Shown piece after piece: positions 12,195 to 23,925 of a stretch of DNA of 64,000 bases. The stretch is from Cavenderia fasciculata. Lineage: Eukaryota; Evosea; Eumycetozoa; Acytosteliales; Cavenderiaceae. Location: the NCBI RefSeq assembly GCF_000203815.1, contig NW_004457729.1, positions 2,728,674 to 2,792,673 of the forward strand, given 5' to 3'. The position numbers were made by a program, and so were the translations under genes. Numbering within the stretch: position 1 is the first letter of the stretch; each line of letters starts with the position of its first letter. The notes beneath the pieces were generated by a model, which made no database searches, was not told where the DNA came from, and saw only the letters and a list, made by a program, of their open reading frames with translations.

Positions 12195-12434
12195 AATCGA
12201 TATGATAACCATAATACTAGTATTGGAAATGGAAATACCAATGGTAAACCCAAGATTGATCTCAATAAGATATGTAATAGGTGCTCAAAAGATTTTTCAC
12301 TGTTTACAAGAAAACATCAATGTAGTTCTTGTTCGATGTTGTATTGTAGTGATTGCTGTAATACAAAGTCTAAAATGTGTCATTTCTGTTCACCAGGTCC
12401 TATATTACCAAACAAAACAAACACTTCCAAATAA
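9168..12434 (+). CDS. Large coiled-coil protein with C-terminal FYVE-like zinc finger
   Basis: Starts at ATG 9168. Residues 1-240 are low-complexity (poly-T, S, N, Q). A long coiled coil follows, about residues 250-650, rich in E/K/Q heptads, then a helical patch beginning VSIEQLEDMLDRARSANIGY, a second low-complexity region and a final zinc finger with eight Cys: CNRC, RKHQCSSC, CSDC and CHFC. The RKHQC spacing resembles FYVE domains, which bind PI3P on endosomes, though the full RRHHCR signature is not kept. A likely intron (9680-9751, GTATGT to TAG, 72 nt) would leave 1064 residues; kept, it adds 24 residues without a stop. The architecture resembles EEA1-like tethers, but the function is inferred only. 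Confidence 0.75.
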
Positions 12435-12561
12435 TTAAATATAATATATATTAAGTATTAGGAATTAATTTATATATTAACAACAACAACAACAGTAATA
12501 ATGCGAAAACAGATATACCCTTTCTGTTTGTACTATAATAATAATATACAAATTGGAATTT

Positions 12562-12812
12562 AATAAATACACACCAAAAGGGATTGAAATTTGTACATCA
12601 ATCTCTCCAACACAAATTAAATTAAATTGACATATTATAAATAGTTATTTATTCCATATCATCAACTTTGAAATGCATTTGAAAATAACATTTAATTTGT
12701 TGGTCTATGTTAAAGAATGAAGAGAATTGAATTAGAGATATGTTTATCACTGATACATACAAGAAGCAATAGCAATAACATTACTAGGAACAGTCCATAG
12801 AATTCTTGCTAT
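12562..12812 (-). pseudogene. Decayed copy of the 3' end of the adjacent mitochondrial carrier gene
   Basis: Matches 14163-14428, the last intron, last exon and 3' flank of the carrier gene. About 150 bases of last exon and 3' flank are almost identical, while the intron and preceding exon piece have drifted: RILWTVPSNVIAIAS here against RILWIAPGNAITIAS in the intact gene. One T fewer in the last exon shifts the frame. The rest of the gene is absent. The fragment lies directly downstream of the FYVE-like gene. Confidence 0.85.
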
Positions 12813-12902
12813 TAGATAAAACAAAGACTTAATTTAATGATGGTGATAATATTGATCATTTAACATTGATCAATAATATGATATCTTTTATTTATTAGAT
12901 AT

Positions 12903-13254
12903 CTAGGCTGATGGTGGAACCTGGATTCCAGCATCACTGATAACTTGCTCAAGTTGAGCGATTCTCGAAACCAACTGGGTGTTGGTTTGTTGCAAGTTGT
13001 TGTTTGTTTGCTGTAAATCAGCGATTGTAATAGCCAAAGTGTTGTTTTCTTCTAAGGCCTGATCGACCATAGTTTCCAAATGGGCCATTCCCGCTTCTAA
13101 TTGATGTAACGTGGCTAGATAACAAGAGGTCATAAAGAAATTTAGAAAAAAAAAGTAAAAGAAAGAAAGAAAAAAAAATATTCGTAAATTTGTGTATCTT
13201 TAATTTTTTTTTTATAAGTATACCAGTGGATGGGATGGAGGGTGTGGGAAGCAT
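12903..13254 (-). CDS. Small coiled-coil protein, 80 residues
   Basis: Exons 13224-13254 and 12903-13114 join to 81 whole codons, starting MLPTPSIPSTATLHQLEAGM. From residue 12 on it is a continuous amphipathic helix with a-d hydrophobic spacing and buried Asn positions (TIADLQQTNNNLQQTNTQLV then SRIAQLEQVI), as in a parallel dimeric or trimeric coiled coil, ending in GIQVPPSA. There is no basic region, so it is not a bZIP factor. Its small size and zipper-like repeat suggest a subunit or adaptor; no family is recognised. Clean splice sites support a real gene despite its size. Confidence 0.7.
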
Positions 13255-14260
13255 TTTAAAAAGTACCAAAATAATTAATTATAATAAAGAATAATAGGGG
13301 ATAATATTGTTATAGTTTGTATTTGATTAAAGAATAGTATTAATGATTTGTTATTGTAGTGCTGATCATAGTAGTATTTATAGTTTTGGCTTTCCTCATG
13401 AGCAGTCAATTCAAATAAACATACACACGCGAAACAGCGACTTGACTACCCCAAAAGAAGGAACTTTATCATTGGATTTTATTTCCAATGACTTTAAAAC
13501 CATAGGATTTTAAACTAAGTATTAATAAAAGAGGAGGTTTTGTGACCCCTTTTGGTAAAGAGTTTGATTAATAAAAAAAGAATCAGTAATCACATGAGGG
13601 TTTATGGTTACAATGGGGGTCATTTCAATTCCTTTTTTATTTATAGTTTTTTTTAATCATATCCTAATAATAATCAATACTATAGATTTAAATATCCATA
13701 AGATTATATATATTTATATTTAAATTGAGCAAGTATGGGTGTGTGTTGATGGATTGGAACTAAAATACCAATATATTTTATTTATTTTTTAAATTTATAT
13801 CTTTTTGTTTTTCCTAGTACCCGTTTACCATTTGATCTTTAATAAATAAATAATTCCATTCTTTTTGAGAATATAAATTATATTATATTATTGAGAAAAA
13901 AAGATTGGTGGAGTGGGAATTAAAGATAGTTTCCTTTTTGGTTAAAGAAATATTGTCCTCATCCAACAACAATCAAAATACTCAGTCCATCAACAACAAA
14001 AGAAATATCAAGACATGGGCGAATCACCAACCTCTTAGAACCAAGTTAGAGAAAGCCACAACCAAATAAAGACATTTTGTATAACAGTGTAAATCTCTCT
14101 CTTTCTCTCTTTCTGTTGCCATATTTCAACCTAGAAATAACTATTGTATTTGGTCGAATTTTTATAAATGCACCAAAAGGGATTGAAATTTGTATATCAA
14201 TCTCTCCAACACTAATTAAATTAAATTGACATATTATAAATAGTTATTTATTCCATATCA
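13255..14260. other. Intergenic zone holding a gene fragment
   Basis: A/T-rich with few features: a GACTTGACTACCCC patch near 13440, long A/T stretches to 13950, the fragment at 13963-14065 described separately, and a CT-rich run (about 14095-14113). No complete gene seen. Confidence 0.6.
13963..14065 (+). pseudogene. Fragment of the unknown gene at 58978-59376
   Basis: About 103 bases match positions 59228-59333 (reverse strand) at roughly 90% or better. They correspond to codons ~16-51 of the full gene: the reading INNKRNIKTWANHQPLRTKL is recognisable. Both ends stop abruptly, with no start, stop or splice context. The fragment is therefore a dispersed gene piece about 45 kb from its relative. 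Confidence 0.85.
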
Positions 14261-15330
14261 TCAACTTTGAAATGCATTTGAAAATAACATTTTAATTTGT
14301 TCGTCTATAGTGAGAGGTCAAGAGAATTTTATTAGGATATTTATATTTACATTTATATATTTTGTTTAACATACATGAAGCAATAGTAATAGCATTACCA
14401 GGAGCAATCCATAGAATTCTAGCACCCATACCTTTGACAAAAGCTCTTGGACCTTCTTCTTTAAGAATTCTTTTGAATCCATCTATAATACCTTTATAGG
14501 TTGATTCATTGGCTCGCGCCACTTGAATTCTAGTTTTAATGACGTCTAATGGACATGTGACTGCAGCAGCTACGGTTCCGGCGAAAAATCCAGCACCCAA
14601 CAAGAGTGGAAGTGGAAGAACTTGATCTGGTTTCTTGGTGATCGATGTGGCCATCCATCGTTTTGTTTGTTCATATGTTGCAAAGTAAATACCAACCAAC
14701 GGACCAAATGTAGCCAATGATGGTAAAAAACCTCTATAAAAACCTCTAATACCCTCCTCTCTGTATATAACGTTGACTGCATGGAATGATCCCCTATAAA
14801 ATGTAGTTCCAGCTGCAACTTGTGCCTTTTGTACTTGTAATCGTTGTTTGATGACGTCCATTGGTGTCCAAATCATTGCACCAGCAACATCGGCCACCAA
14901 CCCCGATGTAAAATGGTTGATGATGCCATTGCCTATACTGGGCACCTTGGCCAGCTCTTTTTTACTGTATTCGTATCCATAGAAATATAATGCATGTGCT
15001 GGTATGGTTGCAGTGACAACGATAGGGAATCCCTTGTATAAACACCTCCATCCCTCTTTTCTAATGATTGATTGAAATGCATCTATAGTTCCTTTATATT
15101 GTTGTTGTCCTACTTTCTAAGTATGAATGTGAATGAATGTAATGAATGTAGAGTATCAATATTCTTGTCGTCGTCCATGTTCAATTGTTTCGATGATGAT
15201 GATGATGATAAATTACTTCAATTTGTAATCTAGCTCTGATGGTATCGATTGGATGCATGATAGAGTCGGCCAACACACCAGATGCTGCACCGACTGATAA
15301 CTGTAATAGTGCTGGTTCATCCTTTTTCAT
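14261..15330 (-). CDS. Mitochondrial carrier family (SLC25) protein
   Basis: Exons 15217-15330, 14375-15116 and 14261-14304 give 299 residues, the normal carrier length. The threefold repeat is clear, each with the Px[DE]xx[RK] signature: MHPIDTIRARLQ, TPMDVIKQRLQVQKA and CPLDVIKTRIQVA. Each repeat is followed by an EG..G.Y/FKG matrix helix: REEGIRGFYRGF, KEEGPRAFVKGM. Six membrane helices are expected in the inner mitochondrial membrane. The last 14 residues (YEQIKMLFSNAFQS) come from the short third exon; reading through that intron gives a false K/Y-rich tail. The substrate is not readable by eye. A broken copy of its 3' end lies 1.5 kb downstream. Confidence 0.9.
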
Positions 15331-16390
15331 CTTCTCTCTCTCTCTTTCTCTCTAATATATGTTATTTATACAACTAGCTAATTAATTAGTTTGTGATCCT
15401 CCTTTAGCCGACTCGAAAGCCGAGTAGTAGCTACAGACGATCCCTTGCATATTTTTAAATAGATTTTTTGGGGTGGACAAAAGTTGTCTTGTTGATAACA
15501 AACAAACATTATCAATGAATCAACCTCACGCTTATTATCTCTTTCAGAACATCTTAAAGAAACAACAACAACTACTACAAACTATCAACAATATCTTGTT
15601 GAATTGACAGTGTTTAACAAAGAAGACAATTCAAGCAGAAGACAACCTCATTATGACAACCAGTTGCAACAGCGTTAGGTAAGTGGATATCGAACAATTT
15701 AGAATAGGTAGTCCATTATCAACAACGACAATATCAATAGTAACAATACCGACAACAACAATAGCGATGCCTAAATATGGACAATCAAGTGGAAACCCAT
15801 TTCAATAGTTGCGATAATTCTTTATGTTGTCAATGATATCCTGGCGCAATCGATATATATTGGTTCTTTAATGAATAGAAGGTGTTCAAGGCTTCCTCTA
15901 CATCGGTATTGATTACAGGAGCGAGTTTCATTTTATAAATTGATCATTATCTTTTCTTTAAATTATTTATTAGGTTTTCATCTAGATGTTCTTACTTTGG
16001 TTTGCTCTATTTTTTGACAGCCAGACGATCACGTAAAGAGTTTACCTAGAAATGTTTTGATTTGTGATTAGGTTTTATCCCAACATACAATCATATTGGC
16101 TCTTTAAATAGTTGGATACCACCCTGCTTGCTATAGAGTCATTACCATTTCCAAGATCTAGGAAACACAGTTGTCCAAACTTTAGTAAGTAGGTAATATA
16201 TATATATATCTATCTCTCAAACAAATAAAATGGTTCATTATTATTATTAATTAGGAAATAAAGTAAATGTTGTTAGGTATGTCCAACTAATTAATTGGGT
16301 TTTGAATTCCATTATTCAAGTTTATTTCAATCGCAGTGCTATACACTGACAGTGTCGTTGGTATTATTGTTGTTGTTGCTAGCAAGAACT
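15331..16390. other. Intergenic, about 1 kb, no convincing gene
   Basis: Has open stretches on both strands around 15490-15670 (CAA/ACA-rich on plus) but no supported start, splice pair or family match. A short inverted motif, CTCG-AAAG-CCGAG-like, lies near 15412-15425. It may hold decayed sequence. No RNA gene recognised. Confidence 0.45.
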
Positions 16391-17768
16391 TTAAGATGCA
16401 GATGTATAGAAATATCTTGTTTTAAAAACGCTTATATAATTAATAAGTAATTCTAAATCAATTAAGGAAGAGTAAGGGGGGTAGGGGTTGTTAGTATGTT
16501 GGTTGGATATGGACATTAAATAAATAAAATAGTTACCAACTAAAATCTTAATAATTGGTATTCTCTTGAAAAAATTTAATATTCTAAAAACAATACCATC
16601 ACTAAATGATGATGATTAGAAAAAGGAGAATAGAATGATTGATTAGTATGACTGGTGGTGTTGTTGTTGTTGTTGTTGTTGTTTATATCTGTTATTATCT
16701 AATAATTAATTACCCAATAAACTTATCATAGAATGGATTTCGTAATAAATAATATATAAATAATCCTCGTCTTCTTTTTAATTCGATTGATTCCAAATCA
16801 GAAAGATACTCCTTGTTGGAACCAAATTCACTAAAGAATTTGCTAGCACCTTCCATGACCAATGATAGAATCCAAGGTTTCCATGATTTCTTTCCATATT
16901 TCCAATGTGCAACGCAGTATGCCAATGGTCTAAAAATGAACAACAACTCTCCAATCACCTTGGTGGGATAGTCTGGAGGAGAGCATGGTGGGAGCATAGA
17001 TAAAAGTGTCGATTCCTCCTCTTCCTCTTTAATTTTCAGTTCGTTTTGTTCAATGATTTGATCTTGTAATGTCTTTCGTGAGCCTTCAATAAATCTCGAT
17101 GAATTCGATGCCACTCTGGCCTTTTGTGTAAATTCTTGTACATCTTTGGTTGGTACATGAAATGAATGATATACCAACATATTACCATTGGTTTTAATTA
17201 ATAATTTTAATCTTAAAAATGCTCTAGAGAGATAAATACAATTGATAATTGTTGGTTAATAAATGATTATTTATATGAAACAAGTTGAAGATATATGTAC
17301 TTTAAAGCTTCCAATAATATAATGATTAACCATCTATTTGATTTCTTTTTAAATTTTGTACTAGCATATACTTCACAGGTTAATTCTATGTTTTGTAGTA
17401 CTGCTATCCATTTGAGTATTGACAAGTAGTATGGTGGAGGGATGATTTCTTCGGTTGATGTCTTTGATTGATTGTGTGATAACATAATCGTTGAAGATAT
17501 CCAATCTATATATGTTTGAAATATATTGGTTGCACTGTATACTATGAATGATTATAGATGACAATTGAGTTCATTTTATGATGATGATTCGATTAGTACA
17601 TAGATCGATTAGTATATTACTCTTTCGATCTGACAACATACATGCTTCTGATATGAATTCAGAGTCATCATATCTGCCGGGCAAGAATACAATCAAGTTT
17701 CTAAGCAAACTTATCGAGTCTGCATTCTCTACAAGAAATAGTTTAAAAGGAGATTGAATACTACTCAT
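16391..17768 (-). CDS. pex16: Peroxisomal membrane protein PEX16
   Basis: Exons 17642-17768, 17301-17541, 16714-17223 and 16391-16601 give 362 residues (human PEX16 has 336). Matches to the family include EALYSATNIFQTYIDW, YYLSILKWIAVLQNIELTCE, the GRWLVI-like SNRWLIIILLEALKAFLRLK, LLFIFRPLAYCVAHWKYG, KKSWKPWILSLVMEGASKF and RGLFIYYLLRNPFYDKF. PEX16 sits in the ER and peroxisome membrane and recruits PEX3 for peroxisome membrane-protein import. The last exon was added from splice signals (GTAATT to TTTAG) because the family continues past FYDKF with a segment like RILNFFKRIPIIKILVG. Its final ~40 residues diverge, so the stop is less certain than the rest. Confidence 0.9.
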
Positions 17769-18528
17769 CTCCCTCTCTTACACTATGTTGATTACTTCTA
17801 GTAATATATATACTCTTGTATATTCTACTACTATTCTATAATTAAAGGTAGAGGAACTAACTAACTAATAAGGTAATTTGATCTTGTGCACAAACCGTCT
17901 AAGCTTGGAGTGTAAAACTATATTATTTTATTAATTCCAAAAAGAAATAATAAACACCCCTAAAAAAGGGTGCTTTGCCAATCTTCCCATCAATCCCACG
18001 ACCCCACTCTATGATCATCTATTACCTTTTACGTTCGAATGTGTTAGAGAGAGAGAAAGAGAGAACAACAATGCATTAGAGTAGTGTGAACGATATCTAG
18101 GTCATCTAGATGAGACTAGAATCACCATTGTGATTTAATCTTATATACATCTACAATATGACTTACAACAATGCAAACGTTTCGAGATATATGGGTGGGT
18201 GTCAAGTAGTCGACTTGACATACAGGAAGCAAGAGTTAATTGTTGTACCGTCACTTCGACGTCTATTCATTCATTAATTAATGTGTCGCAGTCCGGTTAC
18301 CTATACAATGTTGAATAGACCGACATGATGAGCATCATTCAGTCGCCCGTTGGTGATCTTGCACTTATCCGACCGGTCGCGATCGTCGACACGTTTCTCA
18401 TAGACTCGTCAATAGTGTGTCGTCCGTTTAACTGTGACTTGATAGTCGCTTATCTTTATCGTCTGTCCTTTGGTCAAAGAACACACAACTATAAATAATA
18501 ATTGATCAACTTTAATTTATTCATCATC

Positions 18529-18563
<35 letters not shown>

Positions 18564-18618
18564 ATACAATCAATTAATAACAATCAATTAATCATTAATC
18601 AATTGATTTACAACAAAA
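17769..18618. other. Long promoter region of GNAT copy 1 with a GC-richer patch
   Basis: Contains a perfect 5-bp-stem hairpin (about 17955-17972), a GA-repeat, then a stretch at about 18190-18480 with many CG, GTCGAC and TCGAC words, unusual for this genome. A CAA run (about 18527-18562) lies in the leader. Confidence 0.5.
18487..18498 (+). promoter_or_regulatory. TATA element of GNAT copy 1
   Basis: AACTATAAATAA lies about 120 bases before the ATG. The same string occurs upstream of GNAT copy 2, although the promoters share little else. Confidence 0.5.
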
Positions 18619-19764
18619 ATGAATATCAATATCAATAATAATAATAATAGATTTGTATTAAGAGAATTCTCAGAGGAAAAAGATTTAAATGCCATTTCAT
18701 CGATTCCAAGATTACCAGTATCATACAATTACAATGCATTGGAAGGAATGTCACATCCAATCGATTTCACAATCCGTCCAACTCTAACAAAGAATCATAA
18801 GATTATCGTTGCTGAAGACAGACAGGAACATCAAGCTGTTGGAGCCTATGCATGTAATATCAAAGATGTGATTGTGTGTGGTGAAAAGAAGACATTGTAC
18901 TATATGTTTGATATCAATGTTCATCCAGAATACCGTGGTCATTCCATTTCCAATATGTTTTTCAGAGATATTCATAGTGCCGTCAAACAAGACAACCGTT
19001 CAACCATCCTTGTCGCATCGACATCAAAGAATAATGCACCAATCAAAAAAGCAACTGGAAACATTGAAATGACTCCACAATATGATCAATGTCAAATGGC
19101 TTGGAAGGTATCTAGTCCAGTCAAGGTCAACTCACTCCCATCCAATTGTTCACAGGTTAGATTCATGAAGGTTATCGAGAATGAAGATGTTAAAATCAGA
19201 TGGGATAATGCATTCCAACAATACAACTTTATTCCATCAAGTTTCTCAGATATCCTTGTCGATAATCAAAAATACCATGAATCAACCTATATTGCAACGA
19301 TGCAATGTAATGGTCAATTGTATGAAGCATCAATCTCTATTTGGAATCAAGATTTAATATTCACACTCAAGAATCGTCAACAACAAACACAAAAACATCG
19401 TCAACTCTATTGTTGTTATTCATTGGGTGAAGATCAAGAAACAAGTGACACTCTATTTAGATACCTTTTACAACGTGTACACAATGAATTGTATTCTCAA
19501 GGCATCAATTATGTATTTGCAGGATTCTCAATGACCGATCCAATCAGACAACACTTTCCATTACTTCCAGGTATCAAATCATTAGAATTTACATCGATTG
19601 CCAGATTTTCAACTCCAACCGAATTCACTCAATTCAAATCACAATCCAATTACCCAATTTGGAATGATCCACGTGATTATGGTATTTTAATGTTATATCC
19701 AGAACAACAACAACAACAAAATAACAACTGTAATAATAATAATATTTTAATTTCAAAACTTTAA
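18619..19764 (+). CDS. GNAT N-acetyltransferase-like protein, copy 1
   Basis: Single-exon gene of 381 residues. The N-terminal half carries a GNAT fold: FVLREFSEEKDLNAIS (strand 1), TKNHKIIVAEDRQEHQAVGA (strands 2-3), and the acetyl-CoA motif MFDINVHPEYRGHSISNMFF, where R/Q-x-x-G-x-G/A appears as YRGHSIS. The C-terminal half is a second, more divergent lobe (LLQRVHNELYSQGINYVFAG), as in two-lobe GNATs such as plant HOOKLESS-type proteins. The substrate is unknown. A nearly identical inverted copy lies at 59606-60751; homology runs through the coding region and about 190 bases of 3' flank. One internal tract of about 50 bases differs strongly (FMKVIENEDVKIRW here). Confidence 0.85.
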   Translation: MNININNNNNRFVLREFSEEKDLNAISSIPRLPVSYNYNALEGMSHPIDFTIRPTLTKNHKIIVAEDRQEHQAVGAYACNIKDVIVCGEKKTLYYMFDINVHPEYRGHSISNMFFRDIHSAVKQDNRSTILVASTSKNNAPIKKATGNIEMTPQYDQCQMAWKVSSPVKVNSLPSNCSQVRFMKVIENEDVKIRWDNAFQQYNFIPSSFSDILVDNQKYHESTYIATMQCNGQLYEASISIWNQDLIFTLKNRQQQTQKHRQLYCCYSLGEDQETSDTLFRYLLQRVHNELYSQGINYVFAGFSMTDPIRQHFPLLPGIKSLEFTSIARFSTPTEFTQFKSQSNYPIWNDPRDYGILMLYPEQQQQQNNNCNNNNILISKL

Positions 19765-20130
19765 AATACCAAAAAAACTGTAATCATTAATAATAATCAT
19801 TGTAAACTATATTTCACAATTAACTAATAATATTGTAGTTAAACAACAACCATTCATCAGATTGACCGATCAATGGATGATATAAATAAATAAATAAACA
19901 AAATTGTATTTAATCGCAACACCTTGTAAATTCTTCATGAATTGGCGCCAACCAACGACAGAGCCCGAATTAAAGTTTCTTTTTTTCTAACAATCTATTT
20001 TCTGGGAACAAACAAAATATCTCAAATAAAATGTGTCAGACGTCACCTTGTGTGGGTTGCTTATTATTCTTTTTTGTGTAGATATCAGCTGAACAGATAG
20101 AGACTATTAGAGATAGATAGATAGATAATA
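19765..20130. other. Intergenic
   Basis: The first ~150 bases are the 3' flank shared with GNAT copy 2, including GATGATATAAATAAATAAAT. The rest is the promoter of the importin gene, ending in GATA repeats. Confidence 0.6.
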
Positions 20131-23100
20131 ATGGAGGAACCAATATCAGAGATTTTAGAAATCATTGTTAAATATGCAAATTCACCAGAGAATGCACCTG
20201 CTGAAACATTTAGAAAATATACAACAAACCAATTGGTTTCTTGGTTTTTATATCTAACTGTTAAATGTGAATATCCTGTTGTATGTATCTTACCTAACTA
20301 CCTATCTATCATTCATTCGTTCATGCATTCTCAAAACAATTATTATTATTATTTATAGATTAGACATTATACTTCAACTTGCCTTCTAACAGCTTTGGGA
20401 ATCCCTGCATGCTACTTAAAGATTACACCTGAATTGGTAGAGGCTCTAAGAAATGAACTATGGAATCTGCTTAATCAAGAGTTTACAACTAAGCTAGACA
20501 AGGAAGTCAGAGACAACATTGTCAAAGCTATTGGTTGTTTTAACCGTTTCCTACCAAGTATGTTATTTACACACATTAATGTATATTGAACACATCATTT
20601 GCTGTGTTGTTGTTGTTGTTGTTGTTGTTGTTAAAAAAGTACTTGTTCTAATGTTTATTCTGTTGGTTATAGATGAATGGAGACTATTTAGACCAAAATT
20701 GATGGAAGCACTTAAACCTGAAAACACAATGATTAATCTTAGAGGTAACTCATTTATGGTGTTGGCCGAATGTTTGTCTACTCACAATAACGTGCCGGTA
20801 GAGATGGCAGTTGAGATAGTTCGATTGATCAAAGAGGCTCTGGAAGATACAAGCATTCACGTTTCAGTGTCTGCTCTGTTTGCATTTGGTGCAGTGCTCG
20901 ACGACCAAATTGGTGATCTGGATATGACCCAGCCACTTCAACCATTGGCTTTAAAGGTGATTGCTAATGCCGCCAAAGCTGACAATGGATCATTTTATGA
21001 ATACCTTGATGCTGTGTGGGGATTGCTGGAGACCAACCAAGATTTTATCTTGCCCTATGCGCAAGACTACATAGATCTTCTCGTTGGCATCCTTACCAAT
21101 CACGTCTTGACAAACAAATACTTGAAGCGCAGTATTCACAACCTTCTCTTATCCATTCTCGAGGCTGGTATGGGAGAGCTCAGCACAGAGCAATCAGAGG
21201 CATTGGTAAAGTCAATCTACTACTCGTGTGGTGAGATCAAAGATATTGATATCGATGTTTGGAACTCTGATACCAATGTTGATAGCAGTAATTTCATTCA
21301 ACAAGAAGATAATGGAATGGATACTCGTCTATTGGTAGAAGGAGACGATGAAGAAGTAGAAGAAGAAGAAGAAGAACAAGATGAAGAGGCCAGAGAGGCA
21401 AAAGAAGATCAAATTGCAGAGGACACACTAGACCTTGAATTCCTCCAACGTTTTGTTGTTTTAAACACTTCTGAACATACCGAGATAGTCGTAGCACGTT
21501 TTAATGAAATGATTTCAACAACAACCAACACTTGGAAAGATAAATATGGAGCCCTTTTTGGTTTAGCACATACTATCAGTCATATGAGTTACGATTTTAT
21601 TCCATTTATTAATGATACTTTAGCGTATGTAAACTATATATATATATTTTGTAGTCAAGAAAAAGAATTATTCTTTAAATATTAATTAATCATACTTTTT
21701 TTTTTTTTTTTTAAAAAGTATTTTATTATCAACAATTGATAATACAAATCCAAGAGTTAGATTAATATCTTTCCATTGTTTGATTCAACTTTCTTTAGAT
21801 TTCCAAAGAGAGATTATGGAAAACAAGGAATTATTATTTACAGCCATTAAAATTGCAAAAGTTGAAAAGAATGAACGTATTCAATCTTCCTGTAAGTATT
21901 TTAATAATTCTAATCCTTCTATTTATTGTATGCTAATATATATATAATCTATTTTAGGTTGTACATTTATTCAATCAATGGTACAAAATTTAGAAGGTAG
22001 ATTTTTCACAGATCACTCTACTCATCGTGAAGATCTATTAAATGTATTTGAATACCTTTTAAAAACATCCAAGCACTTGTATGTACTGGAGAATATATTA
22101 CCTGCATTGACATCATTTGTTGAATGTTTGAAATGTCACTTTAGACCAGTAAGTCAAATAGAAAAAGATAAAGAAAATAATAACATAATAATGAATATAT
22201 TAATAACTTTATATATTTTGTAGTATTATTCAAGATTTGTTCCAATATTATTAAAAATGTTTGAAGATTATCAACTTTCAAAGGATAGTAAAAAAGTACG
22301 TTTCCGTGCACTCATGGCATTGTCTGTAATGTGTGATGCTTGTGGTAAAAAGATGTTTGCAAAGGATCTAGCCAAAATTATGAGCGTTGTTAGAAAACAT
22401 GGAGTGGCGTTTGATTTGCAAGCTGGATTCTTTAAAGCATGTATCAACTTTATCAAATGTCTTGGTAATGACTTTGCAGTGTACCTTCCCATCCTTTTGA
22501 CTCTGCTCAACTATAATTTGTACAGTGGTCATCTCTTTAGGGTGAGACAGGCTATGCGATTCCTACCACTTTATTTGACTTCGGATGCATGTGGTTTCAA
22601 TTTAATACACTTTTATCCATACTCTGAAGCCATGGCCAAGATGATTTCACAAGGTGATATATGTGGCACCTCATGCGCTGAAACCAAGTCTGCCGCCTCT
22701 GCCAGTCTCCAAAATCTCCAATTGGTACACAATGCCAAGCACGGTGTTGGCAGTGCCAAGGCACACGAATACTTTACCAAAGTTTTGGCTTATTTGGTAA
22801 CTGCTTGCAAAATAGAGTCTGATCCGGCAGCTCTCGAAGAGAGACTCTCTTCGATTGCCGAGTTGCTCAAGGTCGTAGGCGACAACTTCTTTACCTACGA
22901 ACAAATCCTTCGAACCCTCTCATTCTTCAAAGAGACCCGTCTTCAAATCTACGACATTTTGAAAAAGGGACCTCCAACTCCCGGCGAAGACGACGACGCC
23001 GATGAAGAAATTTTCGATGCCGAAGATTTCAGAATTCACTGCACCAATTCACTGTATGGCATTCACGAGATTGTCGGTGAAGCAATGAAACACAACCAAT

Positions 23101-23750
23101 CCTCTGCACTCACTACAATGGCAACTGAAATTATTCCAGATATGATCAAAGCGGTCAAAGACAAAAAGATGGATGAAGATCTAAAAGTATCAATCTTTTG
23201 TTTGTTGTCTGATTTCACAGAGGTTGGTGGTCAATGGATCATTGATATGTTGCCTACATTTGTCCCTCTGATGCTTAGTGTCCTCGAAAATCCAAAAACA
23301 CCTCAACCCAACAAACAAACCATCTTTTTCCTCTTGGGTATCGTTGCACAGACTGCCCAGAGCGCATTTGCTCCCTATGTATTTAAAGCACTGCAAATAT
23401 TCAATCAACACATCTCTTCACCCGATGCAGCCGATGAAGAAAATATAGTTTCCACCGAAAATGGTATATCAAGTATTGGAAGATTCATCCGTTATGTCCC
23501 CCAACTCTCCGAACATGCCTCTGTCATTATCCCATTATGGTTGTCCAAATACCCCATTTCAGATGAAGACGAAAGCAAACAATTTTTACAAAACGTCAAT
23601 GCAATCGCCAGAATGTATCCAAAGCAAACTTTAATTCCACAACTAGACAATTTAATAGTATTCTATACAAACTTTTTCAAGGGTAATCTTGTTTGTCAAA
23701 GATCAATATTTGAGTTGAAAGAATTTATAAATTCAATAAATAAAAAATAA
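20131..23750 (+). CDS. Importin beta-type karyopherin, IPO5-like
   Basis: Six exons (20131-20280, 20359-20557, 20673-21624, 21719-21891, 21958-22148, 22224-23750) give 1063 residues, close to importin-5 length (~1100). The protein is a helical HEAT-repeat solenoid. An acidic loop (EEEEEEQDEEAREAKEDQ) lies near residue 370. The C-terminal third matches the IPO5/Kap121 group: VGDNFFTYEQILRTL, FLLGIVAQTAQSAFAPY, then IVSTENGISSIGRFIRY, which aligns with the ATENCISAVGKI segment of IPO5. Such receptors carry ribosomal proteins, histones and other cargo into the nucleus under RanGTP. The N-terminus is diverged, so assignment to IPO5 rather than IPO4 rests on the C-terminus. Confidence 0.8.
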
Positions 23751-23925
23751 AAATAATTAATAATTAATAACTCATCAAGGATACAACAAATTTCAAGTTT
23801 ATTTATATATAGAACAATTGTTAATTTAATTTTTTATTTTATGGTCTTGTGTATTATTGTAATAATGTTTTTGTTGGGGAAGAGTATTTATAGTATTTTC
23901 AGGGCATAGTTTTGGTTGTATACGA

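Noticed and set aside
13018-13269. Longer frame through the small coiled-coil gene's intron
   Set aside because: F/L/K-rich translation of a T-rich intron in a different frame; the spliced model is cleaner.
15490-15700. Open stretches on both strands between the carrier and PEX16
   Set aside because: CAA/ACA repeats keep frames open by chance; no start, splice pair or homology.
20519-20672. N-terminal extension of an importin exon reading through an intron
   Set aside because: It contains a V-rich translation of a GTT repeat and disagrees with the spliced frame.
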